A stretch of 64,000 nt of DNA from an uncultured Selenomonadales bacterium (GCA_900321035.1 ONUH01000006.1:1-64000), one strand, 5' to 3'. Counted from the first letter of the stretch, positions 32,592 to 41,211 are shown. Translations and numbers: made by a program. The notes: generated from the sequence alone by a model not told the origin.

Positions 32592-34284
32592 ATGGCGAAG
32601 ATTTGCAAGCATTGCGGCAATGAATTGAAAGAAGGAACGAAATTCTGCGCGAAGTGCGGTACGCCGACAGGCACTGTGGAAAGCGCCCCAGCAGCACCGA
32701 ACGCTTGGACTTGCCCCGCCTGCGGGCATGAAAACACGAAAGGGAAATTCTGCGCCAAATGCGGCGGCGGAAAGCCGGAAGAAGCCCCACCTGTTCCAGT
32801 CGAAGCACCGGCGACCCCGGCAGAACCGCCCGCGCCGCAACCGGACGTCAAGAGTGTCGAAGCCGCGCCGCCAAGCAGTTCCCAGGATGCATGGACTTGT
32901 ACCGCCTGCGGGCATGAAAACACGAAAGGGAAATTCTGCGCCAGGCGGTGGGAAGCCGGAAGAAGCCCCACCTGTTCCGGTCGAAGCACCGGTGGCTCCG
33001 ACAGAACCGCCTGCGCCGCAACCAGAGGACAAGAGCATCGACGCCGCGCCGCCAAGCGCCTCCCCGGATGCATGGACGTGTCCCGCCTGCGGGCATGAGA
33101 ACGCGAAGGGAAAATTCTGCGCCAAATGCGGCGGCGGAAAACCAGCGGAAACTCCGACGGCTCCGACAGGAGCGCCCACGCCACCGAGTGAAACTAAAGC
33201 TGCGGCAGAGCCACCCAGCCCACCGCCTGAAATGCAGGCTGCCGCTCCTCCCCCGCCGGGAATGCCGAAGGCCGCGCCGACGGAGAACATCCAAGGCGGC
33301 GCCATCCCGCAGGCTCCCGAGCAAGCCTCGAAGCCCCGCAGCAAAAAGCCGCTCATCCTCCTTGCCGTGCTGGCCGTGGTGGCAATCGCGGTCTTTTTCG
33401 GCAGTGGGAAGATGATCGATTCTTACTATGCTTCGAAGGCGGAGGAATGCGCCGCCATCCTGACGGAAAGCAAATCGCTGCTGGACAGTCTCTCGGGGAT
33501 TCCCGGAGACGCGGCTTCGGACGATGTGAAGAAGGTCGCGGAGGGACTGGCGAAAAACGCGGATAAGCTAAACTCTATCCGAAGCGGCATTATCGGGAAA
33601 TTGCCCCGAAATCCGCAGCAGGAGAAAACCTGGGACGCCATCGGGAAGAATGCCGAGATGCTTTCCAAAGCGGCCGCGATCGTGCAGTCGCAGGAACGCG
33701 CTTTTGCCCCCATGAGTATTAAGCGTTTTTCCGCTCTCTGCGACGAGTGCATGGCGAAATGGGACGAGGCGAACACGGCATCCACCTATGCCACGGTGAA
33801 AAATCAACCTCTTTCCGACCTGATTCCCTACGCGGACATCAAAAAGGATTTGCAGACGTACCGACGGAACAAGCAGGCCTTTGATGCCAAGCACGCGCAG
33901 GAGAAGTACAATGAGGAACGGAAAAAGCATCAGGAGCAGCACAACGAGCTGAAAAAGAAGTCCGAAGTCGTATTCCTGGCGGACAACGCTTATAAAAACG
34001 GAAGCGACCTCATTTTGTCGGGCCGATTTTACAACGGAACCGGCGATCTCGTGACGAGCATCATGGATATGCAGATCGACCTCAAGGTTTCGCTGTTCGG
34101 CACTGAAGTCCAAAGCCTGAAGGACGAGCCTTTCTCTCTCCAGTTGTCGGGGTTGCGGCTTATGCCGCAGCAGACCACGGACGTTGTACAGCTTCGGTTG
34201 CCGGGGAAAGCCCCCGAAGAGGATTTCAACGAGTTTGAGGAGCATGTGCACAAAATCCGCTGGAGTCGGATGAAAGCGCGATAG
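32592..34284 (+). pseudogene. Zinc-ribbon membrane protein gene interrupted by a frameshift
   Basis: The 5' frame (32592-33098) encodes a zinc ribbon (ICKHCGNELKEGTKFCAKC) and then Cys-ribbon modules WTCPACGHENTKGKFCAKC. The second module loses frame at about 32943, where AATGC present in the other modules is missing (GCGCCAGGCGG against GCGCCAAATGCGGCGG). The 3' frame (open to 34284) resumes with GGGKPEEAPPVPVEAP and a third module. It then has a Pro-rich linker, a membrane helix (PLILLAVLAVVAIAVFF), a helical domain rich in Lys/Ala, and a C-terminal domain ending KIRWSRMKAR. Restoring 5 nt gives one continuous protein of about 565 residues. As it stands, the gene is broken unless frame is restored by recombination, ribosomal shifting or an assembly correction. 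Confidence 0.8.
32703..33150 (+). repeat. Tandem 186-bp coding repeat encoding zinc-ribbon modules
   Basis: Three units start at 32703, 32889 and 33070. Unit 1 is 186 nt, unit 2 is 181 nt (the 5-nt deletion) and unit 3 diverges after about 80 nt. Units 1 and 2 are nearly identical over long stretches, enough for homologous recombination or slippage between them. Confidence 0.85.
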
Positions 34285-34297
34285 GAGGTTTGAGGAT

Positions 34298-35041
34298 ATG
34301 AAAAAAGTACGGATATTTCTGCTCACATTGATTTGTCTCGCTGCATTTTCACTTTCGACGGCCTTCGCGGGTTCGTTCTCGATGCTGGCTTCGACCGGCC
34401 CATTGCAGCTCAGCAACAATCAGGCATGGAAAAAGGAGTACCAGACGGACATCGGCAAATTCAAGATCAGCTTTCGCAAAATGTGGAACAGGTCCGAGGA
34501 AAAGAAGTACCATTTGTTTATCGAGTGGAACAATAAGCGCATCCTGGACGGCTATTGCCCGTCCAACAGTACCGGGTACAGCTTCAAGATTTTTCAGGAT
34601 CAGCAGACGTCCCGCCTTTTTGTCGCGTTGGAAACGCGCTCCCGCATTGTGATGATGGGGTATGACCCGGTAGCCAACCGGCTGGAAAAGTACATGGACA
34701 GCAAAGATTATTACAGCAAGCGTGGAAACCCGCGTTTGCTGCTCGACCCGGACAAGGATTTGCTGCTTTCCTTTATCGGGAACGGCTATGGAATCCCGAC
34801 AAACTACAAATTGTTTTGGGACGCCGAAAGGAATTGGTTCGGCTATAAGGACGTGACGGAACATCCCGCAGAGCCGGAACCGAACGCGTCGGACTACGAG
34901 CCGCAGTACGAGCCGGAATATGAAGCTCCGCAGTATGAAACGCAGACCACCGAGAGCCAGCCCTCCGGCAGCGCCCCGACAGAACCGGCTTCCACCGGCG
35001 AGCTTTTCTACCCCGAGGAGGAAATTGTCACCGGAAGTTGA
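34298..35041 (+). CDS. Secreted protein with acidic repeat tail
   Basis: The 247-residue protein has a signal peptide (FLLTLICLAAFSLSTAFA). The mature part is a globular domain of unknown family (FKISFRKMWNRSEEKKYHLF, RLFVALETRSRIVMMGYD). The tail is acidic and repetitive (YEPQYEPEYEAPQYE), then Ser/Thr/Pro-rich. It lies 13 nt after the broken zinc-ribbon gene and is followed by a terminator. It is therefore the last gene of the accessory set that starts at 24150 or 27614. I do not recognize the family. Confidence 0.72.
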   Translation: MKKVRIFLLTLICLAAFSLSTAFAGSFSMLASTGPLQLSNNQAWKKEYQTDIGKFKISFRKMWNRSEEKKYHLFIEWNNKRILDGYCPSNSTGYSFKIFQDQQTSRLFVALETRSRIVMMGYDPVANRLEKYMDSKDYYSKRGNPRLLLDPDKDLLLSFIGNGYGIPTNYKLFWDAERNWFGYKDVTEHPAEPEPNASDYEPQYEPEYEAPQYETQTTESQPSGSAPTEPASTGELFYPEEEIVTGS

Positions 35042-35048
35042 TATGATG

Positions 35049-35076
35049 AAAAGCTCCGCACTTCGCGGAGCTTTTT
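35049..35076. terminator. Terminator closing the accessory gene set
   Basis: GCTCCGC / GCGGAGC stem with an ACTTC-type loop, flanked by A4 and T5. Confidence 0.85.
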
Positions 35077-35169
35077 CTATGGGTATATTTTCCCTTTAGA
35101 CTCCGCTTTCATTTTGTTGTATAATCAATTTACAAAGAAAACTTGGAAATTTGACGAGGAGGAATCAAA

Positions 35170-35526
35170 ATGGCGGCGACAGCGGCATTAGGACGAAAAA
35201 TTGTCAGCATATCGTCCAAGCGGCAAATCACCATCCCGCAAAAATTCTTTCACGCGCTTCGTTTCGATTCGGAGGCGGAATGCATTTTGAAAAATGGGGA
35301 GCTTGTGCTGCGCCCCTCCCGCCCCGCACCTGCGGAGGATTTTTCCGAGGAGATTCTTGCAGAATTAATCGCACAAGGATTGTCCGGAGAAAAATTGCTT
35401 GCCGCGTTTCGCGAAAAACGCGCGAAGGTTCGCACCGCAGTTCAGACCATGCGCAACGATGCGGCGAAGGCTGCCAAGGGTGAAGGCAAATATGCCACAA
35501 TGGCCGACGTGTTCGAGAAGAGGTAA
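35170..35526 (+). CDS. AbrB/SpoVT-type DNA-binding protein, orphan antitoxin-like
   Basis: The 118-residue protein carries an N-terminal SpoVT-AbrB swapped-hairpin domain (SISSKRQITIPQKFFHALRF, then CILKNGELVLRPSR). The C-terminal helical part (FSEEILAELIAQGLSGEKLL) is typical of antitoxins and transcription regulators of this type. No toxin gene follows; repeat A copy 4 begins 18 nt after the stop. It could be a solitary regulator or the remnant of a toxin-antitoxin pair. GAGGAGG precedes the ATG, and a TATAAT lies near 35121. Confidence 0.82.
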   Translation: MAATAALGRKIVSISSKRQITIPQKFFHALRFDSEAECILKNGELVLRPSRPAPAEDFSEEILAELIAQGLSGEKLLAAFREKRAKVRTAVQTMRNDAAKAAKGEGKYATMADVFEKR

Positions 35527-35544
35527 ATCAGATTACTCTTAACA

Positions 35545-35745
35545 CTTGCCTTCCCATTGAGGGGAGAAACGTGCCAGTGGCACGTTTTGCAGTCCAAGGG
35601 ACTGTTGCTTGGCAGCTCGCAGGGCTGACGGATGGATGTAACAGGCAACGTTGAACACAAACGTGACGCCCTTCCACCTCACCCACCGCCTCCGGCGGTC
35701 CCCGTGATAGTCCACTGGACTATCGCGTCCCTCAAGGGGAGGGCC
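35545..35745. repeat. Palindromic intergenic repeat A, copy 4, with two nested palindromes
   Basis: This is the longest A copy: CTTGCCTTCCCA to GGGGAGGGCC. The left end has insertions AACGTGCCA-GT-GGCACGTT and a degenerate P-like palindrome (GCAGTCC-AAG-GGACTG). The right end has ACCGCC-TCC-GGCGGT and a family P palindrome at 35703. The interval 35527-35797 holds no gene. Confidence 0.8.
35703..35727. repeat. 25-bp palindrome, family P, copy 3
   Basis: Arms CGTGATAGTCCA and TGGACTATCGCG pair fully if one G-T pair is allowed. The C-G pair of other copies is T-A here. Confidence 0.75.
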
Positions 35746-35797
35746 TGAGTTCGGTGAAATCTAAGCTTGCAATAAGATGTGGAAAGGATGACTTATC

Positions 35798-36349
35798 ATG
35801 CATATTCTCGGCGTTATTTTAGGCGTTCTGCTTTTGATCGGCGGCTCGTGCATCGGCACTTACAATTCGCTGAAGACAGCGTACATCGAGGTGGGCGCGC
35901 AGTACGGCCAGGTGGAGAACCAAATCCAGCGGCGGGCCGACCTGATTCCGAATCTGGTCAACACGGTCAAGGGCTATATGAAATATGAAGAAAACGTGCT
36001 GAAGGAAGTCACCGACGCGCGCTCGCGGGTCATGGGCGCGAAAACCCCGGAAGAAATGGCCGCGGCGAATGACCAGCTTTCCGGCGCGCTCGGCCGCTTG
36101 ATCGCGGTGGCAGAGAACTATCCGAACCTGAAAGCGGACGCACACTTCACGGAGCTGATGCGCGAGATTGCGGGAACGGAAAACCGTATCGCGGTGGCAA
36201 GGCGGGATTACAATGAAGCCATCAAGCGATACAACGTGAAAATAGAGACCTTCCCCGGCAATCTGTTCGCTGGTATGCTGGGCTACTCGCCGATGAAGCA
36301 GTTTGCCGCGGAGGAATCGGCCCACGCCGTGCCGAAGGTTCAGTTTTAG
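35798..36349 (+). CDS. lemA: LemA family protein
   Basis: The 183-residue protein is a typical LemA: short N-terminal membrane helix (ILGVILGVLLLIGGSCIG), then YNSLKTAYIEVGAQYGQVEN, RRADLIPNLVNTVKGYMKYE, and the C-terminal DYNEAIKRYNVKIETFPGNL. The function of LemA is not settled; genes for it often sit beside TPM-domain proteins, as here (36731-37591). GGAAAGGATG lies upstream of the ATG. The gene is GC-rich again, marking the end of the AT-richer accessory block. Confidence 0.95.
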   Translation: MHILGVILGVLLLIGGSCIGTYNSLKTAYIEVGAQYGQVENQIQRRADLIPNLVNTVKGYMKYEENVLKEVTDARSRVMGAKTPEEMAAANDQLSGALGRLIAVAENYPNLKADAHFTELMREIAGTENRIAVARRDYNEAIKRYNVKIETFPGNLFAGMLGYSPMKQFAAEESAHAVPKVQF

Positions 36350-36363
36350 GACGAGCGGGACTT

Positions 36364-36696
36364 ATGGAAGACATGTTGACGGACGTCCTGGTGTACCTTG
36401 TCTTCATCGCGGGCGTCGTCCTTTTCCTGCTTTTATTCCGGCTGATTGCCTGCACGATTGCCAACCTGATTCTTCTCGTGGTCTGGTGGTGCCTGTACCT
36501 CCTGACCTCCGGCGCTGTCGACTGGCGGGATGACTTGGTGGGCGGCAGTTTCTTCGGCCCTTGGATCGACGTCTTTTCCAACGGCTGGCGGGGGCTGTTG
36601 AAAGGGTTGGTATACGGCGGCGGAAGCAGCGGCTCGTCGGGCAAAGGTTCCGGCGGCGGCAGCTCCGGAGGAGGCGGCTCGTCCGGCGGATGGTGA
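36364..36696 (+). CDS. Small membrane protein with Gly/Ser-rich tail
   Basis: The 110-residue product has two hydrophobic segments (VLVYLVFIAGVVLFLLLFRL and CTIANLILLVVWWCLYLL). A short loop and a low-complexity tail rich in Gly and Ser end in SSGGW. The motif LLTSGAVD and the tail also occur in the next gene product, suggesting the two share a common C-terminal module. It lies between lemA and the TPM gene in a probable operon. No known family recognized. Confidence 0.7.
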   Translation: MEDMLTDVLVYLVFIAGVVLFLLLFRLIACTIANLILLVVWWCLYLLTSGAVDWRDDLVGGSFFGPWIDVFSNGWRGLLKGLVYGGGSSGSSGKGSGGGSSGGGGSSGGW

Positions 36697-36730
36697 TTGT
36701 AAGAGTGGAGTGTTGAGAGTGAAGAGTGGA

Positions 36731-37591
36731 ATGAAAAAAGCGTTCTCGTTTTTGATATTCCTGTTTGCATGGCTGATGCTTTTGCCCTCCTGCCTTGCCG
36801 AGTGGCCGGTCCCTCCCCCGCCGACGCAGGATATTTATCTTGTGGACGACGCAAATATGGTGGAGCCCGGAGACCGGGAGAAAATCCTCGCCATGGGCCG
36901 AGACCTTGACCGTGCGACGAAGGCGCAGGTCGTCGTGGTGACGATGACTTCCCTCGGGTCGGACAGCATCGAGAATTACGCGAACCGGCTGTTCCGCAAA
37001 TGGGGCATCGGCGACAGGACGAAAAACAACGGCGTGCTGCTTCTGATCGCGAAAGAGGACCGCAAGTTCCGCATCGAGGTGGGCTACGGGCTGGAGGGCG
37101 CGATTACCGACGGCTATGCCGGCTCTGTGCTGGACGGCATGAAATCGGATTTCCGCAGCGGCAAATATTCGCCCGCCATTGTCGCCGCTTACGGCAAGCT
37201 GACGCAAAAAGCATACGAGGCGGAAAACATGGCCGCGCCGGAGAACGTGGGCGCCGCCACCACCGTGACAAACGCCGCGCCGTCTTCCTCGGAGGAGGAT
37301 GAAGAGTGGACCTGGCCGGAGCTTTTGCTCGGCATTCCTATCGGTCTCCTTCTGATCGGCGCGCTGTTTTGGTGCCTTTGGCAAATGCTTCGCTTGGTCT
37401 TCATGCTGTTCGCGCTTTTGCTGTTCCTTCTGACTTCCGGCGCCGTCGATTTGACCGATCTCATCCACATCAGCGGCGGCGGCGGAGGCGGCGGTTTTTC
37501 CGGCGGCGGAGGCGGTTTCTCCGGCGGGGGGGGCGGCGGAGGTTTCGGCGGCGGAAGCTCCGGAGGAGGCGGCTCGTCCAGCGGCTGGTGA
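36731..37591 (+). CDS. TPM-domain (YgcG-like) membrane protein
   Basis: The product has a signal peptide (AFSFLIFLFAWLMLLPSCLA), then a TPM domain (residues about 25-150): VDDANMVEPGDREKIL, TKAQVVVVTMTSLGSDSIE, NNGVLLLIAKEDRKFRIEVG and YGLEGAITDGYAG. A membrane helix pair follows (LLLGIPIGLLLIGALFWCLW, LVFMLFALLLFLLTSGAVD). The tail is almost pure Gly, Ser and Phe, ending SSSGW. TPM domains are linked to membrane-protein turnover or act as phosphatases in some settings; the role here is unknown. The start at 36731 is chosen for the signal peptide; TTG at 36710 is an alternative. An eight-G run at about 37528 in the tail may slip. Confidence 0.85.
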   Translation: MKKAFSFLIFLFAWLMLLPSCLAEWPVPPPPTQDIYLVDDANMVEPGDREKILAMGRDLDRATKAQVVVVTMTSLGSDSIENYANRLFRKWGIGDRTKNNGVLLLIAKEDRKFRIEVGYGLEGAITDGYAGSVLDGMKSDFRSGKYSPAIVAAYGKLTQKAYEAENMAAPENVGAATTVTNAAPSSSEEDEEWTWPELLLGIPIGLLLIGALFWCLWQMLRLVFMLFALLLFLLTSGAVDLTDLIHISGGGGGGGFSGGGGGFSGGGGGGGFGGGSSGGGGSSSGW

Positions 37592-37649
37592 CGCCCTTGC
37601 CGGAATGGTTTCCGCAATGCCGCGTCTGACAAAACATAGGAAATCATGT

Positions 37650-37686
37650 AAAAGCTATGGAAGATTTTCACTTCCATAGCTTTTTT
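37650..37686. terminator. Terminator after the lemA/TPM operon
   Basis: An AAAGCTATGGAAG / CTTCCATAGCTTT stem with a 7-nt loop, flanked by A and T tracts. Confidence 0.88.
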
Positions 37687-37699
37687 GATATACTTGCTA

Positions 37700-37728
37700 T
37701 TCACTTTTTTATATCCTTGTGTTATAAT
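37700..37728 (+). promoter_or_regulatory. Probable promoter of the TAXI-TRAP operon
   Basis: TATAAT (37723-37728) is perfect; the -35 TTCACT 17 nt upstream is weak. It lies about 40 nt before the binding-protein start. Confidence 0.5.
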
Positions 37729-37768
37729 CACATACAGAATTTACGGAACTGTATTAGGAGGAATGATT

Positions 37769-38746
37769 ATGAAAAAAACATACTTCGGAAAACTCGCATC
37801 GATTTGCGCGCTCCTCATGATTGCGACGATGGTTCTCGTCGGCTGCGGCGGAGGCGGCGGCGAAAAGAAGAGCGACAGCAAGAAGTTCCTCAATATCGCC
37901 ACGGGCGGCACGGCGGGCACGTATTACCCGATCGGCGGCGCGATGGCGGAAATCCTGAACAAGTCCATCCCCGGCATGAACGCCAGCGCGCAGTCCACGG
38001 GCGCGTCGGTGGCGAACATCAATATGCTGAAAGACGGCTCCGTCGATCTCGCCATTGTGCAGAATGACCTCACCTATTACGCGTCGAACGGCACCGAAAT
38101 GTTCAAGGATAAGAAGATGGACAATCTGCGCGGTATCGCGACGCTGTATCCCGAGACCTGCCAGATCGTGACGCTTCAGGACAGCGGCATCGAGACGGTA
38201 GCTGATTTCCGCGGCCGCCGCGTAGCAGTCGGCGCTGCGGGCAGCGGCACCGAGGCGAACGCCCGTCAGATCATGGAGGCCTATGGCGTGGCCTATGCCG
38301 ACATCACGGTGCAGTACCTCTCCTTCGGCGAGGCTGCAAGCGCACTGAAGGACGGGAACGTGGACGTGGCTTTCGTCACTGCCGGTTATCCGACGGCGGC
38401 CATCCAGGACATCGCTTCCCAGCGCAAGGTTCGTCTGATTCCGGTGGACGCCGCCACAGCGGACCGCCTGATTGCGAAATATCCGTTCTACACGAAGACG
38501 AAAATCCCCGCGGGCACTTACGCAGGCTTTGACCAGGACGTCTCCGCCGTATCCGTCATGGCGATGCTCGTCACCACGGACAAGATGGACGACGCTCTCG
38601 GCGGCGAAATCGCGAAAGCGCTCTTCTCGAATCTCGATCGCCTGAAAGCCGCGCATTCCGTCGGCAAACTGATTACGAAGGAAGGCGCGATGAACGGCAT
38701 GTCCGTTAAGATGAACGGCGGCGCGGAGCAGTTCTTCAAGAAATGA
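37769..38746 (+). CDS. TAXI-family TRAP transporter solute-binding lipoprotein
   Basis: The 325-residue protein captures a carboxylate-type solute outside the inner membrane for a TRAP permease. The signal ends in a lipobox (MVLVGCGG), unlike the soluble proteins of many Gram-negatives. The TAXI fold is shown by NIATGGTAGTYYPIGGAMA, AQSTGASVANINMLKDG, VGAAGSGTEANARQIMEAYG and DVAFVTAGYPTAAI. The start at 37769 has AGGAGG 7 nt before it; the ATG two codons earlier is too close. Its stop overlaps the DUF1850 start (ATGA), and the fused permease follows. The substrate is not shown by the sequence. Confidence 0.95.
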   Translation: MKKTYFGKLASICALLMIATMVLVGCGGGGGEKKSDSKKFLNIATGGTAGTYYPIGGAMAEILNKSIPGMNASAQSTGASVANINMLKDGSVDLAIVQNDLTYYASNGTEMFKDKKMDNLRGIATLYPETCQIVTLQDSGIETVADFRGRRVAVGAAGSGTEANARQIMEAYGVAYADITVQYLSFGEAASALKDGNVDVAFVTAGYPTAAIQDIASQRKVRLIPVDAATADRLIAKYPFYTKTKIPAGTYAGFDQDVSAVSVMAMLVTTDKMDDALGGEIAKALFSNLDRLKAAHSVGKLITKEGAMNGMSVKMNGGAEQFFKK

Positions 38747-39264
38747 GACGCAAAGCAACAGCGGAAGGAAAAAGACGGGCGTTTTTCAACGCCCGTTTCT
38801 TCTTGCTTGTCGCCGTCATCGCGCTCGCATTGCTGTGGACGGCGACGCGCCCCCGTCTGGCCGTGATCGCGGAAGACGGTCTTCTGGCCTCCTGCCCCGC
38901 CGACGCGGGCACGGAGTTTTCGACGCGCTTTATTCATTCGGTACAGAAAACGCCGGTGGAGGAATTTTTCGCGGTAAACAACGCTCGGGACGGATTTGTC
39001 CTGCTGCGGACGCGCTACCGTTCCTTCGGCGTGGGGCTCCCCTTCCTGCCTACGGACGGATCTTTCCGGCGCGAGGGCGACGCCTTCGTCATGGACGGCA
39101 TGAACCGGCCCCTGCCGGAAATCCAGTTCCGGCCCGGCCTGTCCACCGATCTGAAAATCACGCTGCCGGATGAGGAAATCCTGCTCGCCGACCGTGTCCC
39201 CATCGGCAGTCTCGTCCGCGTGGCCATCCTGCCGCGCTGGCGTCTCTGGACGAATCTTTGGTAA
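38743..39264 (+). CDS. DUF1850 protein of a TAXI-TRAP operon
   Basis: The 173-residue product has one N-terminal membrane helix (FFLLVAVIALALLWTATRP) and a DUF1850 domain: FIHSVQKTPVEEFFAV, RTRYRSFGVGLPFLPTDGSF. DUF1850 genes typically lie between TAXI binding proteins and fused TRAP permeases, exactly as here, and are presumed accessory transport factors. The start overlaps the preceding stop by 4 nt. Confidence 0.9.
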   Translation: MRRKATAEGKRRAFFNARFFLLVAVIALALLWTATRPRLAVIAEDGLLASCPADAGTEFSTRFIHSVQKTPVEEFFAVNNARDGFVLLRTRYRSFGVGLPFLPTDGSFRREGDAFVMDGMNRPLPEIQFRPGLSTDLKITLPDEEILLADRVPIGSLVRVAILPRWRLWTNLW

Positions 39265-39294
39265 CCGAAACTACCCGGAAAGGGCTGAATTTGT

Positions 39295-41211
39295 ATGACG
39301 ACCGACAACCATCATCAACAATTGGCGGATGACGCGCTGAAAAAATACGACAAGGAATCGAACGCCTTTGAGCATACGGGCTTCATGGCGAAATTCGTTT
39401 CCGCGCTGGCCATCTGCTTTTCCGTGTTCCAGCTCTACACGGCGGTCTTCGGCGTGCTTGACGCCCAGCTGCAGCGGGCCGTGCATTTAGGGTTTGGCCT
39501 TGCTTTGGTGTTTTTGCTGTACCCCACTTTCTCAAAAACCAAAGAAAAAGGGCTGCACATTCTCGACTATGTGCTGGCATTCTTGGGCGCGGCGGCGCCC
39601 GCCTATCTGGTCATCGAATACAAGGAGCTGGTGCTGCGCGCCGGAACGGTGACGGACACGGACTTTTTCGTGGGGCTCGTCGGCGTGCTGCTTGTCATCG
39701 AGGCCACGCGGCGCGTAGTCGGCATCCCGATGGTCTGCGTCGTGCTGCTGTTTCTCACATACGCCTTTCTCGGCCCGGATATGCCCAGCATGCTTGCCCA
39801 TCGCGGTCTGACGCCTCAGCAGTTGGTGGGGCATCTGTTCTACACCACCGAGGGCATTTTCGGCATCCCCTTGGGCGTTTCCTCGACCTTCATCTTCCTT
39901 TTCATCCTGTTCGGCGCGTATCTTGAATCCACGGGCCTCGGGAAATTCTTCATCGACCTGGCGAACGCGATCGCGGGCTGGGCCAGCGGCGGCCCGGCGA
40001 AAGTGGCCGTGCTTTCCAGCGGGCTCATGGGCACCGTCTCCGGCAGCTCCGTCGCGAACGTGGCGGGCACGGGCAGCTTCACGATCCCGATGATGAAAAA
40101 GCTGGGCTACGACAAAGAATTCGCAGGCGCAGTGGAAGCGGCGGCCTCCACCGGCGGACAGCTGATGCCCCCGGTCATGGGCGCGGCGGCGTTCCTCATG
40201 GCGGAGTTCGTCGGCGTTCCCTATGTGGAGATAGTGAAGGCCGCGGTCATTCCCGCCGCCCTTTATTTCACCGGCGTTTGGCTCGGCGTCCACTTCGAGG
40301 CGAAGCGCAAGAATCTGAAAGGCATGCCCCGCGAGGAGCTGCCCAAGGCTTGGGACATTTTCCGTGAGCGCGGCCATTTGGCGCTGCCGCTGGTCGTCAT
40401 CGTTTACCTGCTGGTCTCCGGCTATACGCCGATGCGCGCGGCGCTATTCGCCATCGTGCTCTCGATCTTGGCGTCCAGCCTGCGGAAGTCCACGCGCATG
40501 CGGCCCATCGACGTCGTCATCGGGCTGGAAAAAGGCGCGAAGGCCGTCCTCGGCGTGCTGGTGGCCTGCGCCTCGGCGGGCATCATTATCGGCGTCGTCA
40601 CGAAAACGGGCGTCGGCCTGAAGCTCGCCTCCGCGCTGCTTTCCTTCGCGGGCGGCATGATGCTCCCGACCATGTTCTTCACGATGATCACGGCGCTGCT
40701 CCTCGGCATGGGCGTCCCCACTACGGCAAACTACGTCATCACCTCGACGATTGCCTCTCCGGCGCTGGTGCAAATGGGCATCCCGGTACTCGCGGCCCAC
40801 ATGTTCGTCTTTTACTTCGGCATTATCGCCGACGTCACGCCGCCTGTCGCTCTTGCCGCATACGCAGGCGCGGCCATCAGCGGCGGCAACGCGCTGAAGA
40901 CCGGCGTGAACGCATCGAAGCTGGCAATCGCCGCATTCATCATCCCGTATATCTTCGTACTGTCCCCGGTCATCCTGATGATCGACGCGACGCCCTTGGC
41001 GCTCGCCACGACCCTCGTCACCGCGATGATCGGCATGATCGCTCTCTCGTCGTCGCTGATCGGACATCTGGTCACGGACATGAACCTCGTGGAACGCGTC
41101 GTGCTGTTCGCCGGGGGACTGCTGATGATTATTCCCGGCATGGTCACCGACCTCGGCGGCTTCGCCGTTTTCGCCCTCTCCATTCTTGTGCAGAAACGGC
41201 GGCAGAAATAG
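39295..41211 (+). CDS. TRAP transporter permease, fused small and large subunits
   Basis: The 638-residue inner-membrane protein joins the 4-helix (DctQ-like) and 12-helix (DctM-like) parts, the TAXI-associated '4TM/12TM' form. Sequence marks include VLLVIEATRRVVGIPMV, FGAYLESTGLGKFF, SGLMGTVSGSSVANVAGTG and SFTIPMMKKLGYDKEFAGAV, the last two being hallmarks of this family. LLGMGVPTTANYVI and VTPPVALAAYAGAAISG follow near the end. It uses the ion gradient for uptake of the solute bound by the TAXI protein encoded upstream. Last gene of the operon; a repeat A element overlaps its stop codon. Confidence 0.96.
   Translation: MTTDNHHQQLADDALKKYDKESNAFEHTGFMAKFVSALAICFSVFQLYTAVFGVLDAQLQRAVHLGFGLALVFLLYPTFSKTKEKGLHILDYVLAFLGAAAPAYLVIEYKELVLRAGTVTDTDFFVGLVGVLLVIEATRRVVGIPMVCVVLLFLTYAFLGPDMPSMLAHRGLTPQQLVGHLFYTTEGIFGIPLGVSSTFIFLFILFGAYLESTGLGKFFIDLANAIAGWASGGPAKVAVLSSGLMGTVSGSSVANVAGTGSFTIPMMKKLGYDKEFAGAVEAAASTGGQLMPPVMGAAAFLMAEFVGVPYVEIVKAAVIPAALYFTGVWLGVHFEAKRKNLKGMPREELPKAWDIFRERGHLALPLVVIVYLLVSGYTPMRAALFAIVLSILASSLRKSTRMRPIDVVIGLEKGAKAVLGVLVACASAGIIIGVVTKTGVGLKLASALLSFAGGMMLPTMFFTMITALLLGMGVPTTANYVITSTIASPALVQMGIPVLAAHMFVFYFGIIADVTPPVALAAYAGAAISGGNALKTGVNASKLAIAAFIIPYIFVLSPVILMIDATPLALATTLVTAMIGMIALSSSLIGHLVTDMNLVERVVLFAGGLLMIIPGMVTDLGGFAVFALSILVQKRRQK

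Noticed and set aside
35545-35745. CRISPR array or true tandem repeats in the A elements
   Set aside because: Only one unit per locus, no regular spacers and no cas genes anywhere in the window.
40422-41183. Antisense genes over the TRAP permease
   Set aside because: Translations are low-complexity shadows of the hydrophobic permease; no start signals.
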